From contig JACKBL010000009.1 in assembly GCA_020634515.1 (NCBI GenBank), positions 1 to 64,000 of the forward strand: a DNA stretch of 64,000 nt, in the 5' to 3' direction. Of the stretch, positions 16,743 to 25,812 are shown piece by piece. The notes under the pieces are model-generated. The model was given only the letters and a program-made list of their open reading frames with translations, had not been told where the DNA came from and searched no databases. The stretch comes from Ardenticatenales bacterium. GTDB taxonomy: Bacteria > Chloroflexota > Anaerolineae > Promineifilales > Promineifilaceae. How positions within the stretch are numbered: position 1 is the stretch's first letter; each line of letters begins with the position of its first letter. Position numbers and translations under genes: made by a program.

Positions 16743-17657
16743 ATGGAGAAAAACATGTTCACCGACATCAACGACGTTCTGACCCGCTTCGGTCAGCAGC
16801 ACTACATCGCCACCGAGGAAATCGCCACCGTCGTCTACCTCGCCCAATCCCTCGGCAAACCCATCCTCGCCGAAGGCCCCGCCGGCGTCGGCAAAACGGA
16901 ACTCGCCAAAGTATGGGCCAAAGCCTTGGGCCGTCCCCTCATTCGCCTGCAATGCTACGAAGGGCTGGACGAAAGCAAAGCGCTCTACGAGTGGGAGTAC
17001 GCTAAACAAATGCTATACACACAATTATTGCGCGACAGCATCGGCGAAATCGTCGGCGGAGCCAGCAGCCTCGCCGACGCCGCCCGCCGCCTGGCGCAAG
17101 AAGAAGACGTCTTCTTCTCCGAAAACTTCCTCCTCCCCCGCCCCCTCCTCACCGCCCTCACCGCGCACGAACCCGTCGTCCTCCTCATTGACGAAATCGA
17201 CCGCGCCGATGTCGAATTTGAAGCCTTCCTCCTGGAAGTCCTCAGCGATTTCCAGGTCAGCATCCCTGAATTGGGCACTATCAGCGCCCTGCACGAACCC
17301 ATGGTCCTCCTCACCAGCAACAACACGCGCGAACTGAGCGAGGCGCTGAAGCGGCGCTGCCTCTTCCTCTACGTGGACTACCCCGGCCTGGGCACAGAGT
17401 TGGAAATCGTGCGCCTGAAAGTGCCCGACCTGCGCCCCGACCTGGCGCAGCAGGCCGTGGAAATCGTGCAGCAGTTGCGCAACCTCGACCTGCGCAAAAT
17501 CCCCAGCATCAGCGAAACGCTCGACTGGGCGCGCGCCCTCGTCACCCTCAACGCCGATAGCATCGATCCCCCCACCCTGCGTAACACCATCACCGTCCTC
17601 CTCAAATACGAAGCCGACGTCGCCAAAGCCCGCCGCATGATGGGCAGAAGCAACTGA
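16743..17657 (+). CDS. MoxR-family AAA+ ATPase
   Basis: 304-residue AAA+ ATPase thought to act as a chaperone or metal-insertion helper together with VWA proteins. Walker A is GPAGVGKTEL (near residue 44), Walker B is VVLLIDEIDRAD, sensor 1 is LLTSNNTRELSE. The arginine-rich lid LKRRCLFLYVDYP is present. The start at ATG 16743 (MEKNMFTDINDV) lies just after GTTCCC-rich DNA; ATG 16755 is also possible. The VWA gene begins 66 bases downstream on the same strand, the standard MoxR/CoxE pairing. Confidence 0.93.
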   Translation: MEKNMFTDINDVLTRFGQQHYIATEEIATVVYLAQSLGKPILAEGPAGVGKTELAKVWAKALGRPLIRLQCYEGLDESKALYEWEYAKQMLYTQLLRDSIGEIVGGASSLADAARRLAQEEDVFFSENFLLPRPLLTALTAHEPVVLLIDEIDRADVEFEAFLLEVLSDFQVSIPELGTISALHEPMVLLTSNNTRELSEALKRRCLFLYVDYPGLGTELEIVRLKVPDLRPDLAQQAVEIVQQLRNLDLRKIPSISETLDWARALVTLNADSIDPPTLRNTITVLLKYEADVAKARRMMGRSN

Positions 17658-17722
17658 GGGTGACGGTTGGCCGTTACTACCAACTATCAACTCCCTACTC
17701 TCCTCCCCAAAGGACACCCCTC

Positions 17723-19111
17723 ATGGACAATCGCGTAATCGAATTCATTCATGGGCTGCGGGCGGCGGGCGTGCGCGTCTCCCTGGCGGAATCGCAAGAC
17801 GCGCTGCGGGCGATGGACGTCCTCGGCGTGCGCAGCAAAACCCTCTTCCGCGAATCACTGCGGGCGACCCTCATTAAGGAAGCGGACGACTTCACCGCCT
17901 TCAATGAACTGTTCCCGCTCTACTTCGGCAGCGGCGGCCCGCCGCTGCAAAACGCCCTGGAGGACATGAGCGCGGACGAGCAGGAGATGCTCAAGGCGGC
18001 GCTGTCGGCCTTGAGCGGACGCTTGCAGCAGTTGTTGGACTGGCTCACCGGCGGCCAGGGACCGACAAAAGAGGAACTGGAGGACATAGCCCGCCGCGCC
18101 GGAGCGCAGTGGGCGCAAAATCCACAGGAAGGAAAGTGGATCACCCGCCGCATGTTGCGCCAAATGGGGTTTGCCCAGTTGGAAGAGATGATGCAGCAGT
18201 TGATGGCGCAGTTGCAGGCCATGGGCATGAGCCAGGAGGCCATTGAGCGCCTCACGGGCGTGGTGCAGGCCAATCGGGAGGCGCTGGCGGAGCAGATCGC
18301 GCAGCAGGTGGGGCGGCAGATCGGGGAGCAGTTGGCGGAGCAGCAGGACCGCCGCCCCGATGGCCTTCATGGCCCGGACTTGATGCACAAATCATTTGAG
18401 GCGTTGAGTGCGGAGGAGGCGAATCTGCTACGCAAGGAGGTGCAGCGGCTGGTGACGCAGTTGCGCAGCCGTGCCGCGCTGCGCCGCAAGCGGGGCGCGC
18501 AAGGGAAGTTTGACGCCAAATCAACGATACGCGCCAACCAGCGGTACGATGGCATCCCCTTTGAACTCCGCTTTAAGAAGAACAAACTCAAGCCCAGTCT
18601 CGTCCTTATCTGCGACGTTTCCAACTCCATGCGCGCTGCCGTGGAATTCATGCTCCGCCTCGTTTACGAACTCCAGGACCAGGTCTCCCGCGCCCGCAGC
18701 TTCGCCTTCTACGGCGACCTGGCGGAAATCACGGGAGCGATGGACGCCAGCCGCGTGGAAAAGGCCATCCAGGACGCCCGTGACGCCATCCCCGGCGGCC
18801 CCTGGCGCACCGACCTCGGCAACAGCCTGGAGACCTTCTTCAAGAAACACCTGGACGCCGTGGACGGGCGCACCACCGTGATCATCCTCGGCGACGGGCG
18901 CAACAGTTGGAACGCCCCGCGCGTAGACTTGATTCAAGACCTGCAGCGGCGCGCCAAACGCCTCATCTGGCTCAACCCCGAATCGCCGCGCCAGTGGGGC
19001 ACAGGCGACAGCGACATGCTCCTCTACGAACCCCACTGCGACCGCGTCTACCCCGCCCGCAACCTGGCCCAACTCTCCGCCGCCGTTGACAAACTGCTGG
19101 TAGACAACTAA
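17723..19111 (+). CDS. CoxE-like VWA-domain protein
   Basis: 462 residues. The N-terminal half is helical and Gln-rich (MMQQLMAQLQAMGMSQEAIE; a long predicted coiled coil near residues 150-220). The C-terminal VWA domain carries a MIDAS-like motif ICDVSNSM near residue 297 and IILGDGRNSWN near residue 390. Partners of MoxR ATPases of this type are implicated in maturation of metalloenzymes such as CO dehydrogenase, but no such enzyme is in the window. RBS AAAGGA precedes ATG 17723. The preceding MoxR gene completes the module. Confidence 0.92.
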   Translation: MDNRVIEFIHGLRAAGVRVSLAESQDALRAMDVLGVRSKTLFRESLRATLIKEADDFTAFNELFPLYFGSGGPPLQNALEDMSADEQEMLKAALSALSGRLQQLLDWLTGGQGPTKEELEDIARRAGAQWAQNPQEGKWITRRMLRQMGFAQLEEMMQQLMAQLQAMGMSQEAIERLTGVVQANREALAEQIAQQVGRQIGEQLAEQQDRRPDGLHGPDLMHKSFEALSAEEANLLRKEVQRLVTQLRSRAALRRKRGAQGKFDAKSTIRANQRYDGIPFELRFKKNKLKPSLVLICDVSNSMRAAVEFMLRLVYELQDQVSRARSFAFYGDLAEITGAMDASRVEKAIQDARDAIPGGPWRTDLGNSLETFFKKHLDAVDGRTTVIILGDGRNSWNAPRVDLIQDLQRRAKRLIWLNPESPRQWGTGDSDMLLYEPHCDRVYPARNLAQLSAAVDKLLVDN

Positions 19112-19875
19112 CCCCGCCACCGACCCTCTCAATAATCCCCCCAGACCTTTCAGGTTTTGCAAACCGGAAAGGTCTGGGGCCACCCATTGCGTAGTCCGAT
19201 TTTCCAAATCGGACACCCCTTGCCGTACCAACCCCTTCCCCGAAGCGCCCCACGCCGACCTTTCGGGACTTGGCAACCTGGAAGGTCTGGCGGAACCTAA
19301 AGATTACAGAGATCTTCGAGATTTTTGCAATCCGCGATTACGCGGCGGTACGGTCCGATTTGGAAAATCGGACTACTGTTGGCGTACCGCACCTTGCACT
19401 GGTTAATGTTATGAGCCGTTTAACCAAGATTACAAAAATCTCCAAGATTCTTGTAATCCGCGATTACGCGGGGGTGGGGTCCGATTTGGAAAATCGGACT
19501 ACGGCTGGCGTATTGCGCCCTGCGCTGGGTGATGCGATGAGCCGTTCGGCCAAGATTACAAAAATCTTCGAGATTTTTGTAATCTGCGACCGCGCGGCGC
19601 TTGCCGTCGTAGGACAAGACGCTGTCTTGTCCTGGGCAATTCGGCGAATTGCCCTACGCTACCCGACCGGGATTACGCTGCCGGCCAAGATTACAAAAAT
19701 CTTCGAGATTTTTGTAATCTGCTACCGTGAGAGGGGCGTTTTCGACAAATGTATTGGGTATAATAGCCACATATTTCCACGTTTGATAGAAGACAGGACG
19801 TTGTTTTGTCCGGGCAATTCGGCGAATTGCCCTACAGCGGGATATGACGCCAGCCGTCGGAGAGGAGGAAGTATC
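19112..19875. repeat. Repeat-dense non-coding block with several palindrome families
   Basis: No gene is seen over 764 bases. Contents: an AGACCTTTCAGG/CGGAAAGGTCTGG hairpin near 19141; three copies of the GTCCGATTT-AAATCGGAC palindrome (19193 inverted, 19350, 19480); and four copies of a ~40-base palindrome AAGATTACAAAAATC / GATTTTTGTAATC at about 19301, 19428, 19551 and 19685. There are also two copies of GGGCAATTCGGCGAATTGCCC (19636, 19816), each next to a GACAAGAC-type hairpin. Units alternate with a spacing of about 120-130 bases. Open frames through this block are artefacts of the repeats. Confidence 0.85.
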
Positions 19876-21944
19876 GTGGAGGAAGTCACGAGGAGGCAGG
19901 CCGATACCGATGTTGTTGAGCGGCTGTTGGGAGCCATGCAAACAGGCGGGCAGGCGATTGTTTATGCGAGCATCGCTGCCGTGCTTTTCCAGATTTTCGG
20001 CGGCAGCGCCGCGGCGCTGGCTCTGCTACCGCCCGTTTTCCTGCGCCTGGTGGAAGCGGTCGGGGTAGATTTGTTGGCGGGGTGGTTGGCGCAAATAGCC
20101 GGCTACAAAACGTTGACGGCGGAAGATATTCAAGCGCTGTTGGCGCGGGAATTGAAAAAGCACAACCTGGAACTGGCGCTGTCGCAGGTGGACTTGAAGT
20201 ATGACTTGCTGCGCGAACTGCCCAACCGTGACATGCTGAAGCACATTGCCGCCGCATTGGACGATAGAGCGATGGCGCGCGCGGAGGTACAGGCCGCCTA
20301 TTTGCAGAAATTGGAGGTGCTACTGCAGCAGATTTTGAGGCGGCAGTTGACGGAGACGCTGCCCACCGCGCCCGCGCCGCCAGAGCATTTTGTGGGGCGG
20401 GAGGGGGAGTTGGCGCGGTTGGCGGGGGCGTTGACGCGGGCGGAGCGGCCGCAGGCGATTACGGCGTTGCAGGGGAGCGGGGGGATTGGGAAGACGGCGC
20501 TGGCGCAGATGCTGGCGGCGCAGTTGCAGGACCATTTTCGCGGCGGGGTGTTTTGGGCGGATTTGGCGGGGGCGGGCGGGGACCCGCTGCCGCTGCTGGC
20601 GGGGTGGGCGCGGCTGTGCGGGCAGGATGAGGGGGGATTGGCGGCGGCGGCGGGCGCGCGCGGCGCAGGTGCGTGGGCTGCTGGCGGCGCGGCAGGAGGC
20701 AAAGGGACCGCTGCTGCTGGTGTTGGATGACGCCCGCCCGGAGTGGATGGACGGGGCGCGGGTGCTGCAAGCGGCGCGGCCACCGGCAGCGGCGCTGCTG
20801 CTGACGACGCGGGAGGAGCCGGTGGCGCGGCGGTTGGGGGCGACGACGACGCGGCTGGACGTGCTGGAGGAAGCGGCGGCGGAGAAACTGCTGCTCGAAC
20901 TGGCGCCACAGAGCTTGACGGCGGCGCAGGCGGCGGAAGTGGCGCAGTTGTGCGGATATTGGCCGCTGGCGCTGCAACTGGCGGGGGCGCTGGCGGACAT
21001 GGAGGGGGCAGGTTGGCTGCTGCCGCGCCTGCGGGACGGGCGGCGGTTGCGGACGCTGGCGCACGAGGGAGCGGCGGGGAAGGAGGAGAGCGTGGCCCTC
21101 ACGTTTGACCTCAGCTACGAGCGGCTGGCGGCGACGGACGCGGACGCGGCGCGGGCGTTCCGCTGGCTGGGGGCGTTTGCGGCGGCGGCGGTGGATGGGG
21201 AGCGGCTGGCGGCGGTGTTGGCCTGGGGGGAACTGCCCGCGGAGAGGCAAGACCTGAACATGATGTTCCTGCAATTGTTGGGGGAATTGCCAGGGGGTTG
21301 GGCAGTGACGGCGGCACAGTTGGAAGAAACGCGGGAGACGCTGCGGCGGCTGCAACCGGCGGCGGCTGGAGCAGGCGGTGGTGGCGGCGGAAGCGGAGGG
21401 GGACAAGAGGGAGGTGGCGGCGTTTGTGCATAACCTGGCTATCGTAGCGCAAAACACGGGGGAGATGGACCTGGCACGGCGGCGGTATGAGGAGAGCCTG
21501 GCGATGATGCGGGAATTGGGGAATCGTGCCGGCATTGCCTCCTCCCTGCACCAGCTAGGCATCTTAGCCCAGGCCACGGGGGAGATGGACCTGGCGCGGC
21601 GGCGGTATGAGGAGAGCCTGGCGATTGAGCGGGAATTGGGGAATCGTGCCGGCATTGCCACCACCCTGGGACAGTTGGCCATCCTGGAAAAAGCCGAAGG
21701 GAACGAAGCGGAAGCGGAGCGCCTCTATCGGGAGGCGATTGACACTGCCCGCGCAGTCGGCAACGTGGCCGACCTGAGCATCCACCTGTTCAACCTGGCG
21801 CTGCTGCTGGAAAAACAGGCGCGGCTGGCCGAGGCCCTGCCCCTGCTGCAACAGTCATGGGAAATTCAAAAACGCATCGGCTCCCCCTCCGCCAACCAGG
21901 ACCGCCAGGCCCTGGAGCGCGTGCGGCAAAAGCTGGCAACCTGA
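19876..21944 (+). pseudogene. NB-ARC ATPase/TPR protein, split by two frameshifts
   Basis: STAND-type NTPase. GTG 19876 follows AGGAGG at 19863. Frame one covers the N-terminus with a hydrophobic segment (IVYASIAAVLFQIF) and the NB-ARC start with P-loop GSGGIGKTALAQML (about residue 200). Near 20640-20668 the sense jumps one base: the second frame reads RGLLAARQEAKGPLLLVLDD (Walker B) through ALTFDLSYERLAA. Near 21340-21370 it jumps one base again, into the TPR end (21378-21944). Both jumps lie in monotonous GCG/GGC runs, so indel errors are as likely as true decay. The TPRs are few, suggesting a shortened array. Confidence 0.82.
21454..21693 (+). repeat. 120-bp direct duplication encoding TPR units
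   Basis: Two adjacent 120-base copies encode near-identical 40-residue units starting TGEMDLARRRYEESLA. DNA identity is nearly complete over GGGGGAGATGGACCTGGC and the block ending GTGCCGGCATTGCC, implying recent duplication or gene conversion. Each copy carries one TGCCGGCA site (21528, 21648). Confidence 0.88.
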
Positions 21945-21945
21945 A

Positions 21946-22158
21946 CTGAAAAACCCGGTTTTTCGTAAAAACCGGGTTTTTGCGCCACCGGAACACCGAT
22001 CCCCGCCGCCGGAACACCGATCCCCGCCACCAGAGTACCGATCCCCACGACCGGAATATCGATCCCGCGCGGGATGCCTGCCCGCGTCGCCAGCATGGGC
22101 GCAGGTGACGGGCGGCACGGCGACAGAAACCGGGTTTTTGAAAAAAACCCGGTTTCTC
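21946..22158. repeat. Two AAACCCGG palindromes enclosing a 21-bp tandem repeat
   Basis: Between the convergent NB-ARC and protease genes. Palindrome 1: AAAAACCCGGTTTTTCGTAA with AAACCGGGTTTTT (21948-21980). Palindrome 2: GAAACCGGGTTTTTG and AAAAACCCGGTTTC (22128-22157). Between them a unit around CCGGAACACCGATCCCCGCC occurs four times, the last two degenerate, with a 21-base period (21984-22068). The palindromes could terminate transcription from either side. Confidence 0.85.
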
Positions 22159-22161
22159 TGA

Positions 22162-25100
22162 TTAGCCGCGATCATACTCCGGCAGGCAGAAGCGGCAGCC
22201 ATTGTAGCCACGCCGCAGCGCCATCTCCAGGTCATTGTACGGAACCTTGTTGCGCGGCGACATATTCCGCACCCATTCACAATCCGCCAGGTGCAATTCC
22301 GCGCTACGCCGGTTGCCGATGTAGGCCGGCGTGCCCACGCTGCGCGCCACCAACGTCACCCGCCCCGTGACGGCCCCGTTGATGCGCTGCTCCACGAAGA
22401 TGGGGAACACCTCTCCATCCGGCGCATCCTGCGGCAGACTCGCCTCCAGCCGCACCAGCGCGTTTTCCCCCGGCTTCATGGGAATCTGGCGCAAGTCCGC
22501 CGTCGTCGCCGCCGTCACCTGCACCTCGCAGACGCGCCCGCCGTCCGACAGCCACACCCGCTCCAAATTCGTGGGCGCGCCCTCGTCCAGATAGCGGGTG
22601 GGCAGCTTTAGCTTCACCACGCCGCCGCGGAGTTCGCGCCGGTCAATATGCAGGTCGGCCACGGCGGAGGCGTGCGGCAGCCCGGCCACATAAAACTCCA
22701 GGCTCGTTTCCCCGTTCACCATTACGTCCTGCACGTTCACATTCTTCCACGCCAGGTTATCCTCCCAGCGCACGGCGGACACATCCTGCTGCCGCAGCGG
22801 GTCGTCGGGATGCTCCACAGTGGCAAAGAGGCAGAAGTGCCCCGGATCAACCGTGTAGTTGGCAGGATTGGGCGGCTCCCACTCAAAGACGGTGACAAAC
22901 GCACCATCTCCCGCGGCGCTGTGCGCGGGGACGTTAATCGTGCGCACATGGCTCACCACCCCATTCACCTTAATCCCATCCGTCTTCCAGTATGGCTGGC
23001 TCAGGTTCGTGCCCGCCTTGGCCCAGTACAACTTCACCTGGGCGTTGTTCGCCGCCTGCGAGCCGCGATTGTGGACGCGCACAAACACGTAGTTCGTCTG
23101 CCCATACTCCGGATTAGGAACCGACGTGGCCGGGTCATTAGTCAGGCTCACCCAGATGTCGGGCGACAGGTAGAGCGTGCCCAGCGACGGCTCCATCCCC
23201 GTGTCCGCGTTGTTGTCGCGGATATACAGGTCGGTAAACACCAGCCCGGCGCTGACCACGACGGCGAAATCCTGCAAATCGCCCGTCGTCACCTGCGTGG
23301 CCACGTTGATGCCCGTCACGCGCACGGTGTACGCGCCCGTCTGCGGGTTGGTGATTTGCACCCGCTGCACGTTGTTGTTTGCCGGCGCGCCCTGCGTGGT
23401 CGTCCCGTTGGGGGCGATCACGGCCAGGCGCAACTGATTCACCAGCCCGCCGCCGACCGCCGGATTGCTGGGATGGTCGCTCCACACCAGCGTGGCGCGG
23501 AAGGGGATGCTGCTGTCTACCACCTGGAAGGTGAAGTTGCGCTGCTGCCCCGTGCCCACCGCCAGCGCGGGATCATCGAAGAACTGGTAATGCACGGGAT
23601 ACGGCGGGAAGAGGGCGTTGCACAGATGCACCCGCCCCCACCCCTGGCTGTTGTCGGGAACCGCGCCCACTTCCGCCGGCGTGTACTGCCCCGTGATGGG
23701 CATGGCGCCGTGCAGCAGCAGCGCCTTGATCAGCGCCGCCGAGGGGTTATTCATCAGGTGGACGCGGGCCAGGAACTGGCGGATGAGCGTCACCGTGCCC
23801 GCCGTGATGGGCGTGGACATGCTGGTTCCGCCCATGTACATGTAGAAGGGACGGTTGGGGTCACTGGCGGGCAGCAGGCCCCAGCCGTTGCCGGAAGCAG
23901 CGCTGGAGCGCACGGAGAGGATGTTGGTCCCCGGCGCGACCACGTCCGGCTTGGGGCGGCCATCGTCCGTGGGGCCGCGGCTGCTGAAGGCGACCATCCC
24001 CTGCGGGTCGTCCGACAGGTTGTCGTTCCGAATCGGGTTGGTGGGGAAGTCAAACGGCCAGTAGTCGTGATAGGTTCCCTGGTAGCCGCCGGTGGCGCGG
24101 TTGTTTTCCGTCGCCCCCACGGAGATGCAGTTCTTGGCGCTGGATTGGGAGCTGAGCGAGTCGGCGTCAATCACGCCGTTGCTGTTTGCATCCTCGCCGT
24201 CGTTCCCCACGGAGTAGAGGATGACCATATCCTTGTGATTCCAGACGAACTCGTCAATGTCCTCCGACTCAACCGTGTACTGGCCGTGCAGGTGGTTGCC
24301 CCAGCTATTGCTGTGGATGCGCGCCCCATCGTTGTACGCTTGCTGGAACAACTGGTTCAGGTCGGCGGGGATGCCGGTGAGGCTGTCGAACTGGTTGCCA
24401 ATCGCCTGGAACACCAGCCGCGCCGCCGGCGCCATGCCCCGAATCAGGCCGTTGGAGGACGTGCCATTGCCCAGCACGGACCCGGAGGTGTGCGTGCCGT
24501 GCCCGGAGGCCACGTCATGCGCGCCGTCTCCCACGCGGTCGTAGATGTTTACAATGCGCCCCTGGAAGTCGTCGTGCATGGTGGCGTCATTGACGCCGGT
24601 GTCCAGGCCGCTGTCGGACACGCCCACGATTTGCCCTTCGCCATCCAGCCCGTGTTCGTCCCACACTTCCTGCACGCTGATGATCTGCGCAGCGATGTTG
24701 TTGGTGAGGACGGGTTGGCTGTACGGCTCAATCCATTTGATTTCCGGCATGTGCGCCAACTGGTCTACGAAAGCCAGGTCGAGCGAGGCGCGGAGGGTGG
24801 TGGCCGTTTCTTCGACCACCACGCCGCCAAAGCGGGCGATGGCGCGGCGGATTTTGGCCCGATCTTTGGCGTGATGCAGCACAATGGAGACGTTGCCCTC
24901 CGGGGTGGGGGTGAACGTGTCCACGGCCACGGCCAATGTGTCCAGCTCGTGCGCGGCGGCGCGGCGGCGGCGGCCTCGCAGCAGCGGGCTGATCTTGTAG
25001 GCGGGCTGGTAGGGGCCAACCCAGTTGACGTAGGGGAGTTGAGCCACGGCGTCTTTGACGGTGGCGTTCATTTCCACCAGGTAGGCGTTTTCGGGCACGT

Positions 25101-25467
25101 AGTCGTGCAGTACGCCACCGAGGTCACGAATGGCCGCGCCCCATTCCGGCTTCACGGGACCGACGAACTGCACCAGCCAGTAGTTGCCGCGCGCGCCGTT
25201 GGTGGCGGTGAGGGCGGCGCGGGTCGCGGGCTGGGCGGCGGCTTCCGCTGTGTCGAATTCCACGGCGCGCAGGCGAATCTGGGAGGCCTGTGGCTGTTCC
25301 TCAACGATGAAGCCCTGGTTTTGCAAGGTGAGTAACTGGTTTTCGGTGACTTCCGCGAGGAGGAAATCGTCATAGGTGGCCAGGACGCGGCTGACGAGCC
25401 GCTCTACCTGCTGCCGCCGCGGGATTTCCGGCGCGGATACGTAGATGACAACACGTTTGGTTTGCAT
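22162..25467 (-). CDS. Large subtilisin-like (S8) serine protease with C-terminal Ada-type zinc module
   Basis: 1101 residues. Catalytic triad: Asp in VSDSGLDTG (about 285), His in GHGTHTSGSVLG (about 324), Ser in GGTSMSTPITAG (about 549). The first ~230 residues are two inhibitor-I9-like halves (IVEEQPQAS..., VVVEETATTLRASL). Beta-rich domains follow the protease. The last ~50 residues read AYIGNRRSAELHLADCEWV ... GYNGCRFCLPEYD, resembling the HxxxC...CxxC module found at the end of some nucleases. No signal peptide is visible at MQTKRVVIYVSAPEIPRR. AAGGAG lies eight bases upstream of ATG 25467. Export route and substrate are unknown. Confidence 0.92.
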   Translation of the reverse strand: MQTKRVVIYVSAPEIPRRQQVERLVSRVLATYDDFLLAEVTENQLLTLQNQGFIVEEQPQASQIRLRAVEFDTAEAAAQPATRAALTATNGARGNYWLVQFVGPVKPEWGAAIRDLGGVLHDYVPENAYLVEMNATVKDAVAQLPYVNWVGPYQPAYKISPLLRGRRRRAAAHELDTLAVAVDTFTPTPEGNVSIVLHHAKDRAKIRRAIARFGGVVVEETATTLRASLDLAFVDQLAHMPEIKWIEPYSQPVLTNNIAAQIISVQEVWDEHGLDGEGQIVGVSDSGLDTGVNDATMHDDFQGRIVNIYDRVGDGAHDVASGHGTHTSGSVLGNGTSSNGLIRGMAPAARLVFQAIGNQFDSLTGIPADLNQLFQQAYNDGARIHSNSWGNHLHGQYTVESEDIDEFVWNHKDMVILYSVGNDGEDANSNGVIDADSLSSQSSAKNCISVGATENNRATGGYQGTYHDYWPFDFPTNPIRNDNLSDDPQGMVAFSSRGPTDDGRPKPDVVAPGTNILSVRSSAASGNGWGLLPASDPNRPFYMYMGGTSMSTPITAGTVTLIRQFLARVHLMNNPSAALIKALLLHGAMPITGQYTPAEVGAVPDNSQGWGRVHLCNALFPPYPVHYQFFDDPALAVGTGQQRNFTFQVVDSSIPFRATLVWSDHPSNPAVGGGLVNQLRLAVIAPNGTTTQGAPANNNVQRVQITNPQTGAYTVRVTGINVATQVTTGDLQDFAVVVSAGLVFTDLYIRDNNADTGMEPSLGTLYLSPDIWVSLTNDPATSVPNPEYGQTNYVFVRVHNRGSQAANNAQVKLYWAKAGTNLSQPYWKTDGIKVNGVVSHVRTINVPAHSAAGDGAFVTVFEWEPPNPANYTVDPGHFCLFATVEHPDDPLRQQDVSAVRWEDNLAWKNVNVQDVMVNGETSLEFYVAGLPHASAVADLHIDRRELRGGVVKLKLPTRYLDEGAPTNLERVWLSDGGRVCEVQVTAATTADLRQIPMKPGENALVRLEASLPQDAPDGEVFPIFVEQRINGAVTGRVTLVARSVGTPAYIGNRRSAELHLADCEWVRNMSPRNKVPYNDLEMALRRGYNGCRFCLPEYDRG

Positions 25468-25812
25468 GATCGGCTCCTTGTAAAGGGTTGGTGGCGTCAC
25501 TTCAGTGGGCTGCTGGCTGAAGCCGGCGCCGGGAGTCTGGGGAGGGCTGGGTTAGGGGGGATGAGGGAGGGATGGGGTGTGTCTGGATGGCCACGGCCAG
25601 GGGGAGGAGGCCAACAACCAGGCGCTGACAAGTTTTCCCCAAGATTGGTTCATTCTTGGAGAAGGAACGTTGTTCCTCGTACACTTTACAAGGTAAATCA
25701 GGGGAGAAGGGGCGCAAAGTTACGATTGTAACCTCTAACCCATGACGAAAATCAGTTGTCGGGGGGCAGGCGCGGCGCGCAACGGCTAAAGCGCGCCGCG
25801 CCTGGGGGAATA
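25468..25812. other. Intergenic region with perfect GC hairpin downstream of gcvP
   Basis: No gene is seen. AGGCGCGGCGCGC (25768-25780) and GCGCGCCGCGCCT (25791-25803) form a perfect 13-bp hairpin with a ten-base loop just past the gcvP stop, without a T-run. It may end the gcv transcript. Upstream of the protease, 25634-25670 holds CCAAGATTGGTTCATTCTTGG and GGAACGTTGTTCC, each self-complementary. Similar TTCATTCTTGGAGAA sequence recurs at 44666 and, partly, at 29229. Confidence 0.65.

Noticed and set aside
19270..19875. N-terminal ~200 residues of the long frame reaching back into the repeat block
   Set aside because: They only translate the AAGATTACAAAAATC and GTCCGATTT repeats. AGGAGG at 19863 and GTG at 19876 give a better start.
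22648..25335. 895-residue open frame on the plus strand across the S8 protease gene
   Set aside because: It is the antisense shadow of a GC-rich gene that carries all catalytic motifs on the minus strand. The plus-strand translation is His/Arg/Val-rich with no recognisable motif.
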